This document shows positions 58,225-64,000 of a DNA stretch of 64,000 bases, piece by piece. How positions within the stretch are numbered: position 1 is the first letter of the stretch; each line of letters begins with the position of its first letter. A program made the translations under genes and the position numbers. Location of the stretch: NCBI RefSeq assembly GCF_014851585.1, contig NZ_JACVAB010000001.1:558001-622000 (forward strand), given 5' to 3'. The stretch is from Agrobacterium sp. AGB01 (lineage in GTDB: Bacteria > Pseudomonadota > Alphaproteobacteria > Rhizobiales > Rhizobiaceae). Under the pieces are notes generated by a model, which had not been told where the DNA came from, ran no database searches, and worked only from the letters and a program-made list of their open reading frames with translations.

Positions 58225-59205
58225 ATGACAGTGTTTCATCGCAACGAGAAAAAAGAGCCGCTGCCGGAAAATCTTCGCGGTGGGGTCATTGCCATCGGCA
58301 ATTTCGATGGCGTGCATCGCGGCCATCGGGCTGTGCTTGAGCGGGCGCTGGAATTGGCCAGGTCGCGTGGCGTACCTGCGCTGGTACTGACGTTCGAGCC
58401 GCATCCGCGCACGATTTTCAAACCGGATGAGCCTGTTTTTCGTCTGAGCCCAGCGTCGCTCAAGGCGCGTTTGCTGGAGGCCGAAGGTTTCCAGTCTGTC
58501 ATCGAATATCCATTCGACCATGATTTTTCGCAGCGCTCTGCCGATGAGTTCGTCAAATCCATATTGTCGGACTGGTTGGGTGCCAGTGCAGTGGTGACCG
58601 GTTTTGATTTTCATTTCGGCAAAGGCCGTGAAGGCGGGCCGGCATTCCTGATGGAAGCGGGCAAACGTTACGGTTTTGATGTCGCGCTGATTGATGCTTT
58701 CCGGGATGAAGGTGCAGAGGTGGTATCGTCCAGTCGTGTCCGGGCATTGCTGATACAGGGCGACGTTGTCGGTGCTGCCGGACTTCTGGGTTATCGTTAT
58801 ACGGTTGAGGCAGTGGTTATCAAAGGCCAGCAACTTGGCCGCACCTTGGGTTACCCAACCGCCAATATGGCGCTTCCTCCCGAGACTGCACTGAAACCCG
58901 GCATTTACGCCGTGCGCTTCCGTCGTGCCGATGGCACGCTTCATGATGGTGTGGCGAGTTTCGGTTACCGCCCGACTGTCACGGAAAATGGCGCCGCACT
59001 GCTGGAAACTTTTGTGTTCGATTTTTCGGGCGATCTCTACGGCGAAACCTGCTCCGTATCGTTCTTCGGTCATCTGCGCGATGAGTTGAAGTTTGACGGA
59101 CTTGAGCCACTTGTCGCCCAGATCAAGCGCGATGAAGAAGAGGCTAGGGCGCTTCTGTCAGGTGTCCGTCCGTTGGGCGAACTGGATGCAAAAATCGCTT
59201 TTTGA
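58225..59205 (+). CDS. ribF: Bifunctional riboflavin kinase / FAD synthetase
   Basis: The 326-residue protein starts at ATG 58225 behind AGGA. The N-terminal FMN adenylyltransferase domain has IAIGNFDGVHRGHRAVLE and LTFEPHPRTIF, and the C-terminal flavokinase domain has GRTLGYPTANMALPPETALK and ETFVFDFSGDLYGE. It makes FMN and FAD from riboflavin. It follows the HAD gene and precedes ileS by 330 bp. Confidence 0.96.
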   Translation: MTVFHRNEKKEPLPENLRGGVIAIGNFDGVHRGHRAVLERALELARSRGVPALVLTFEPHPRTIFKPDEPVFRLSPASLKARLLEAEGFQSVIEYPFDHDFSQRSADEFVKSILSDWLGASAVVTGFDFHFGKGREGGPAFLMEAGKRYGFDVALIDAFRDEGAEVVSSSRVRALLIQGDVVGAAGLLGYRYTVEAVVIKGQQLGRTLGYPTANMALPPETALKPGIYAVRFRRADGTLHDGVASFGYRPTVTENGAALLETFVFDFSGDLYGETCSVSFFGHLRDELKFDGLEPLVAQIKRDEEEARALLSGVRPLGELDAKIAF

Positions 59206-59535
59206 GACGTCTTGCCATCCGCCGGAAAATGCTGGCGGACAATGCTTGATTGCACGGCAAGAGAGCGATTTTGTTGCATTTTTTTGGCGGGTGGCGGGCT
59301 ATTGAGACGCTATCACCATCTATTCTCTTTTCAAACGGGCTGAAACGCCTTAAAGAACCGGCACTATGTTCCAATATCGGTCGACGTTCATATCCCGAAT
59401 TATTGGCCCGGCCTTCCGCCCGCTGTAACAGCCGGAAGGTCCGGGATGTTGGCGCTTGTCGAGGCGCTTTCCGCTTTTGTTTATCAAAATCAATACGACG
59501 CGACCCCGTGAGGGCGCCTCAGTAACGGTACGGTT
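59206..59535 (+). promoter_or_regulatory. ileS leader region with a stable hairpin
   Basis: The 330-bp gap before ileS has no ORF of note. CCGGCCTTCCG (59408-59418) pairs with CGGAAGG and, past one bulged T, CCGG (59433-59444), then a GGCGCTTGTCGAGGCGC hairpin follows. No T-box signature is seen, consistent with the absence of T-box systems in alphaproteobacteria. A regulatory role is inferred from size and structure only. Confidence 0.4.
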
Positions 59536-62439
59536 ATGAACGACACCGCAGAAAAACTAGACTATTCCTCCACGCTCTATTTGCCGCAGACGGATTTCCC
59601 GATGCGTGCAGGTTTACCGCAAAAAGAGCCAGAAACAGTAAAGCGCTGGCAGGAAATGGGCCTATATAAGCGCCTTCGCGCCTCCGCCGCAGGACGTGAG
59701 AAGTTCGTGCTGCATGATGGCCCTCCCTATGCCAATGGCAATATCCATATCGGCCACGCACTGAACAAAATCCTTAAGGACGTTATCACGCGCTCGTTCC
59801 AGATGCGCGGTTTCGACAGCAACTACGTTCCTGGCTGGGATTGCCACGGTCTGCCGATCGAATGGAAGATCGAAGAAGCGTACCGTGCCAAGGGCAAGAA
59901 CAAGGACGAAGTTCCGATCAACGAATTCCGTAAGGAATGCCGTGATTTTGCATCTGGCTGGATTGCGAAGCAGTCGGATGAATTCAAACGTCTCGGTATC
60001 GAAGGCGATTTTGAAAACCCTTACACGACCATGAACTTCCACGCGGAAGCGCGGATTGCTGGCGAACTGTTGAAGATCGCCAAAAGCGGCCAGCTTTATC
60101 GCGGCTCCAAGCCGGTCATGTGGTCGGTTGTCGAACGCACGGCTCTGGCTGAGGCCGAAGTCGAATATGCGGATGTCGAAAGCGACATGATCTGGGTGAA
60201 GTTCCCGGTTGTCGAAGGCCCGGCTGACCTGAAGGGCAACTTTGTTGTCATCTGGACGACTACGCCTTGGACAATCCCGGGCAACCGCGCGATCTCGTTC
60301 TCGTCGCGTTTCCCATATGGTCTTTATGAGGTTGAAACGGCCACCAATGATTTTGGCCCGCAGCCCGGCGAAAAGCTGATCTTCTCCACCCGCCTTGCGG
60401 ATGACGCTGCCGCCAAAGCCAAGGTAACGTTTAAGTTGCTGCGTGGTGTCACGGCGGAGGAGTTGGCGTCGGTCACCTGCGCCCATCCATTGGCATCCCT
60501 GGGTTACGACTTTGCGGTTCCGCTGCTGGACGGCGATCACGTCACCGACGATGCTGGCACTGGTTTTGTGCACACCGCACCAAGCCATGGTCGTGAAGAC
60601 TTTGACGCGTGGATGGCCAGTGTTCGCGAACTGGAAGCGCGCGGCATCTCGCCCAAAATCCCGTTCCCGGTTGGTGATGACGGTTTTTACACCGAGGATG
60701 CTCCGGGCTTCGGTCCGTCGGCTGAAGGCGGTCCCGCACGCGTCATGGATGATAACGGCAAGAAGGGTGATGCCAATGATCGTGTTATCAAGGCGTTGAT
60801 CGCTGGCAATAACCTGTTTGCACGCGGACGTCTGAAGCATAGCTATCCGCATAGCTGGCGCTCCAAGAAGCCGGTTATCTTCCGCAACACGCCGCAATGG
60901 TTTGTTTACATGGACAAGGAACTGGGTGACGGCACCACGCTGCGCTCGCGTTCGCTTTCGGCTATCGACGACACGCGCTTTGTGCCTGCGTCCGGCCAGA
61001 ACCGTCTGCGCGCCATGATCGAGAACCGCCCTGACTGGGTCCTGTCGCGTCAGCGCGCCTGGGGCGTTCCAATCGCTGTTTTCGCAGACGAGCAAGGCGA
61101 AGTGCTGGTGGACGACGCCGTCAATGCCCGCATCCTTGAAGCTTTCGAGGTTGAGGGTGCAGATGCGTGGTTTGCAGATGGCGCCAAGGATCGTTTCCTC
61201 GGCAGCGAGCACGATCATTCCAAGTGGCATCAGGTCATGGATATCCTTGACGTTTGGTTTGACAGTGGTTGCACGCACACCTTCACGCTGGAAGATCGCC
61301 CTGACCTGAAATGGCCAGCCGATGTTTATCTGGAAGGTTCTGACCAGCATCGCGGTTGGTTCCACTCGTCGCTGCTGGAAAGCTGCGCAACGCGTGGCCG
61401 TGCGCCTTACAAGGCTGTCGTTACCCATGGTTTCACCATGGACGAACAGGGCCGCAAACAGTCCAAGTCGCTTGGGAACGTTGTTGCTCCGCAGGACGTC
61501 ATGAAGGAATCCGGCGCCGACATCCTGCGTCTGTGGGTTATGACGACCGACTACTGGGAAGACCAGCGTCTCGGCAAGGCCATCATCCAGACCAATATCG
61601 ATGCCTATCGCAAGCTGCGTAACACCATCCGCTGGATGCTTGGTACGCTGGCGCACGACACCGGTGAAGACATTGCCTATGCCGACATGCCCGAACTGGA
61701 GCAGTTGATGCTGCACCGTCTGGCTGGGCTGGATAAGGTTGTCCGCGAAGGTTACGACGCCTTCGAATTCAAGAAGATCGCCCGTGCCCTGATCGATTTC
61801 TCGAATGTCGAATTGTCGGCATTCTATTTCGACGTTCGCAAGGACACGCTTTATTGCGACGCTCCGTCTTCGCTCAAGCGTCGTGCATCGCTTGCCGTTA
61901 TCCGCAAGCTGTTCGATTGCCTGGTGAGCTGGCTGGCGCCAATGCTGCCATTCACCACAGAAGAAGCGTGGCTCTCGCGTTATCCACAAAGCGAATCGGT
62001 TCACCTTGAGCAGTTCCCAACTGTGCCGGGTGAATGGAAAAATGATGCACTTGCCGCCAAGTGGGACAAGATCCGCAAGGTTCGCACGGTTGTCACCGGC
62101 GCGCTTGAAATCGAGCGCCGTGAAAAGCGTATCGGTTCTTCGCTGGAAGCCGCTCCGGTTGTGCACATTGCAGATCCGGAACTGCTAAAGGCACTTGAAG
62201 GCCAGGATTTCGCAGAAATCTGCATCACCTCTGCCATCTCGGTGGTGACGGGTGAGGGTGCGTCTGATGCCTTCCGTCTGAACGAAGTACAGAAGGTTTC
62301 GGTTGAGCAGAAGCTGGCCGAAGGCAAGAAGTGCGCACGGTCCTGGCGGATTACGGCTGATGTCGGCTCGGACCCTGAATATCCTGACGTATCAGCGCGT
62401 GATGCAGCAGCATTGCGTGAATTGGCCGCAGTAAACTAA
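59536..62439 (+). CDS. ileS: Isoleucyl-tRNA synthetase
   Basis: The 967-residue enzyme has the HIGH motif in [20 protein letters not shown] and the KMSKS-equivalent in [13 protein letters not shown], where Met is replaced by Gln. The editing domain has [14 protein letters not shown]. The C-terminal zinc finger of many bacterial IleRS is reduced here to GKKCARSWR with no paired CxxC. Length and start (ATG 59536) are typical for alphaproteobacteria. It ligates isoleucine to tRNA-Ile and edits valine. Confidence 0.96.
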   Translation: MNDTAEKLDYSSTLYLPQTDFPMRAGLPQKEPETVKRWQEMGLYKRLRASAAGREKFVLHDGPPYANGNIHIGHALNKILKDVITRSFQMRGFDSNYVPGWDCHGLPIEWKIEEAYRAKGKNKDEVPINEFRKECRDFASGWIAKQSDEFKRLGIEGDFENPYTTMNFHAEARIAGELLKIAKSGQLYRGSKPVMWSVVERTALAEAEVEYADVESDMIWVKFPVVEGPADLKGNFVVIWTTTPWTIPGNRAISFSSRFPYGLYEVETATNDFGPQPGEKLIFSTRLADDAAAKAKVTFKLLRGVTAEELASVTCAHPLASLGYDFAVPLLDGDHVTDDAGTGFVHTAPSHGREDFDAWMASVRELEARGISPKIPFPVGDDGFYTEDAPGFGPSAEGGPARVMDDNGKKGDANDRVIKALIAGNNLFARGRLKHSYPHSWRSKKPVIFRNTPQWFVYMDKELGDGTTLRSRSLSAIDDTRFVPASGQNRLRAMIENRPDWVLSRQRAWGVPIAVFADEQGEVLVDDAVNARILEAFEVEGADAWFADGAKDRFLGSEHDHSKWHQVMDILDVWFDSGCTHTFTLEDRPDLKWPADVYLEGSDQHRGWFHSSLLESCATRGRAPYKAVVTHGFTMDEQGRKQSKSLGNVVAPQDVMKESGADILRLWVMTTDYWEDQRLGKAIIQTNIDAYRKLRNTIRWMLGTLAHDTGEDIAYADMPELEQLMLHRLAGLDKVVREGYDAFEFKKIARALIDFSNVELSAFYFDVRKDTLYCDAPSSLKRRASLAVIRKLFDCLVSWLAPMLPFTTEEAWLSRYPQSESVHLEQFPTVPGEWKNDALAAKWDKIRKVRTVVTGALEIERREKRIGSSLEAAPVVHIADPELLKALEGQDFAEICITSAISVVTGEGASDAFRLNEVQKVSVEQKLAEGKKCARSWRITADVGSDPEYPDVSARDAAALRELAAVN

Positions 62440-62447
62440 GGAAAATG

Positions 62448-62481
62448 ACCGGATGAATTGCACTTTGGTGCTTCATCCGGT
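62448..62481 (+). other. Long hairpin between ileS and the lipoprotein gene
   Basis: ACCGGATGAA (62448-62457) pairs with TTCATCCGGT (62472-62481), and an inner GCAC-TTTG-GTGC pair stacks inside after a two-base bulge. The stem is strong but no T-tract follows. It may be an mRNA-stabilising element or a terminator without a clear U-run. Confidence 0.5.
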
Positions 62482-62568
62482 AAACCTGCCTGAAATTGGC
62501 CGGATTTTCCCAGCATTGCCAAATGAAATTGGCTATGTCTTTTGTTCTGGCTTGGCTTGAAGGGTTCG

Positions 62569-63201
62569 ATGAAGATGATGCAAGGTTTACGCATGTCCGG
62601 CGGTATCGCAGGTGTTCTCACCGCTTGCCTGGCCTTGAGTGCATGTACCGGCAGTCCGACCTATGGCACGGGCAAATCCTCTATGGAGCAGCTTGTCGAA
62701 GATCTGGGTTCGTCGGTTTCGCTGACCGGCAATCAGGAAAATCGCAATCTGAAATACACGCCGCGTCCGGGCCTCGTTGTGCCTGCCAACGCCAACACAC
62801 GTCAGCTCAACCAGCCGCAGCAGTCTCTTGCCAGCCGCGAAAACAACCCGCAATGGGTGGAAGCGCCGGAAGAAACCCGCGAGCGCCTGCGTGAAGAGGC
62901 GGAAGCCAACAAGAACAACCCGAACTACCGTTCGCCGCTCCTGGCAGGCAATGGCACCAATGGCCAGATGACCGAAAGCCAGAAGTGGGAAGCATTCCGT
63001 AAGGCCAAGGCGGAAGCCTCAGGCGGCAACGCCGTCAACGGCCAGCGCAAATACCTGACAGACCCGCCAACCGGCTATCGTTCAGCCTCACAAGAAGAGT
63101 TGAATGATCTGGGCGAACCTGAACAGAAAAAGGCCAAGCGCCTTAAGAAAGAGGCCGCAGCTGCCAAGCAGGGCAGCAAGTGGTGGATGCCATTCCAATA
63201 A
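62569..63201 (+). CDS. Exported lipoprotein, function unknown
   Basis: The 210-residue protein starts at ATG 62569 (GAAGGG five bases upstream). It has a lipoprotein signal ending LALSAC-TGS, so the Cys would be acylated at the outer or inner membrane. The mature part is highly polar and disordered-looking (ANTRQLNQPQQSLASRENNP, REEAEANKNNPNYRSPLLAG), with a basic C-terminal helix (KKAKRLKKEAAAAKQG). I do not recognise the family; the gene sits downstream of ileS. Confidence 0.75.
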   Translation: MKMMQGLRMSGGIAGVLTACLALSACTGSPTYGTGKSSMEQLVEDLGSSVSLTGNQENRNLKYTPRPGLVVPANANTRQLNQPQQSLASRENNPQWVEAPEETRERLREEAEANKNNPNYRSPLLAGNGTNGQMTESQKWEAFRKAKAEASGGNAVNGQRKYLTDPPTGYRSASQEELNDLGEPEQKKAKRLKKEAAAAKQGSKWWMPFQ

Positions 63202-63259
63202 TGACCGGTTGAGGTATCATGCCGTTGCCCTTATCGCGACGGCATGAGATCGCAGCGTT

Positions 63260-63715
63260 TTAATCCTCTCGCTTGCTCTGGAAAAAATCTTTGAGCAGCT
63301 GCGAGGACGAAGTTTCGCCTATGCCGGAATAAACATCGGGTGCGTGGTGGCAGGTCGGCTGCTGGTAAAAGCGCACCCCATTGTCGACGCCGCCGCCCTT
63401 GGGGTCTTCGGCGCCGTAATACAGTCTGCGAATACGTGCAAATGATATGGCGGCAGCGCACATAGTGCATGGTTCAAGGGTCACATACAGGTCGGCGCCG
63501 CTTAGCCGTTCCTGCCCCAATGCCTCACATGCCATGCGGATCGCCATGATTTCGGCATGTGCCGTGACATCATTTAGTTCACGTGTGCGGTTTCCGGAAC
63601 TGCCAATAACATAACCATCGAGGACGACCACAGCGCCAATAGGAACTTCCTGCTTTTCTCCAGCCTCTTGCGCAGCCGCAAAGGCAAGGTCCATGAAATG
63701 CATTGTTTCCGCCAT
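63260..63715 (-). CDS. tadA: tRNA(adenine-34) deaminase
   Basis: The 151-residue protein starts at ATG 63715 (MAETMHFMDLAFAAAQEAGE), the shorter of the open frames. The zinc site is complete: VTAHAEIMAIRMAC and LEPCTMCAAAI. It converts A34 of tRNA-Arg(ACG) to inosine. It is divergent from the rluB-like gene, 70 bp away. Confidence 0.94.
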   Translation of the reverse strand: MAETMHFMDLAFAAAQEAGEKQEVPIGAVVVLDGYVIGSSGNRTRELNDVTAHAEIMAIRMACEALGQERLSGADLYVTLEPCTMCAAAISFARIRRLYYGAEDPKGGGVDNGVRFYQQPTCHHAPDVYSGIGETSSSQLLKDFFQSKRED

Positions 63716-63785
63716 TGTCTGCAATTTCCTCTTAACCACGGCCGTTTGACCTGATAGGACACGGCAAACAACAGGCAAACAACAA

Positions 63786-64000
63786 ATGACATTCAAAGAC
63801 AAGCCGACGCGCGGTGGTGACAAGAAATTTGACCGTGATCGCAAGCCTGGCAAGCCAGAAGGCAAGCCGGCGGCGAAAAAACAGTCCTATGACAAGGCGG
63901 CCGCCGCAAAGGTCGCAGCTGAAGACGCGCCGGTCGGCAAGCCGGAGCGCATTTCCAAGATCATGGCACGAGCAGGGGTCGCATCGCGACGTGATGTCGA
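63786..64000 (+). CDS. rluB: Ribosomal large-subunit pseudouridine synthase, RluB-like, 5' part only
   Basis: The ORF opens at ATG 63786 and runs off the window. The N-terminal about 50 residues are basic and low-complexity (KPTRGGDKKFDRDRKPGKPE), followed by the start of an S4 RNA-binding domain (PERISKIMARAGVASRRDV). That order, with a long basic extension, is typical of alphaproteobacterial RluB/RsuA-type enzymes. The catalytic domain is outside the window, so RluB versus another RsuA-type family is a judgement on context and N-terminal style. Confidence 0.75.
   Translation, partial: MTFKDKPTRGGDKKFDRDRKPGKPEGKPAAKKQSYDKAAAAKVAAEDAPVGKPERISKIMARAGVASRRDV

Noticed and set aside
59206..59535. 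T-box riboswitch before ileS
   Set aside because: No T-box sequence or antiterminator is visible, and T-boxes are not known in alphaproteobacteria.
59662..62166. An 834-codon minus-strand frame opposite ileS
   Set aside because: It is the antisense of a strongly conserved synthetase with all its motifs on the plus strand; the minus frame has no recognisable domain and exists because of codon bias.

Overview
The window looks like a chromosomal segment of an alphaproteobacterium of the order Hyphomicrobiales (Rhizobiales), probably Brucellaceae- or Rhizobiaceae-like. Pointers seen in the sequence are a PdhS-type cell-cycle histidine kinase, a tRNA-His without an encoded G-1 and with A73, a VtlR/LsrB-type LysR regulator beside a DUF1127 gene, mannosylfructose biosynthesis genes as known from Agrobacterium, short HisG with HisZ, and perfect CtrA-type boxes (TTAA-N7-TTAA). 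Genes are dense, GC is a little above half, and I see no prophage, insertion sequence or CRISPR array. Most of it is core genome.

Layout. 1-0.6 kb: end of a HI0933-type flavoprotein, then two CtrA-like boxes and a 44-residue membrane peptide. 0.6-3.9 kb: isocitrate lyase (aceA) with a small partner gene, divergent from a ScfR/RamB regulator. 4-8.1 kb: potFGHI polyamine ABC operon. 8.27-8.44 kb: candidate small RNA with a CtrA-like box and a strong terminator. 8.4-10.1 kb: iron-type ABC permease without partner genes. 10.3-14.2 kb: pdhS-like kinase with a 20-copy hexanucleotide repeat and a CtrA-like box upstream. 14.4 kb: tRNA-His, followed by an AT-rich methyltransferase. 15.8-20.1 kb: cobalamin riboswitch and nrdHIEF. 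20.3-22.6 kb: ppx/gppA and rlmE. 22.7-25.3 kb: DHA2 efflux pump divergent from a Tat-exported metallo-beta-lactamase-fold protein.

25.5-31.2 kb: guaB, a MAPEG protein, an alcohol dehydrogenase, and oxyR divergent from katA. 31.3-33.4 kb: a TetR regulator, then VtlR/LsrB-like LysR divergent from DUF1127. 33.6-38.0 kb (minus): Nudix, PiT phosphate transporter, rsmE, gshA. 38.2-40.2 kb: mannosylfructose-phosphate synthase and phosphatase. 40.4-46.7 kb: LysR, DUF4870, two L,D-transpeptidases, tag with a small exported protein, DUF305 with a His/Cys-rich exported protein, and two unknowns. 47.1-50.4 kb: hisS-hisZ-hisG. 50.5-52.8 kb: GFA protein, DoxX divergent from a glutathione transferase with a palindromic operator between them, and a PAS-like protein. 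52.8-53.7 kb: AT-rich, gene-poor stretch. 53.7-55.9 kb: groESL with CIRCE and an RpoH-like promoter. 55.9-64 kb: chrA, HAD phosphatase, ribF, ileS, a lipoprotein, tadA and the start of an rluB-like gene.

Themes. Oxidative and thiol stress functions recur (oxyR-katA, gshA, glutathione transferase, GFA, DoxX, VtlR/LsrB). Nucleotide supply is represented by nrdHIEF and guaB, and translation by hisS, ileS, tRNA-His, tadA, rlmE and rsmE. The strongest unexplained signal is four perfect CtrA-type boxes at three intergenic loci: a tiny membrane peptide, a candidate sRNA and the pdhS-like kinase. This suggests an underexplored piece of the cell-cycle regulon.
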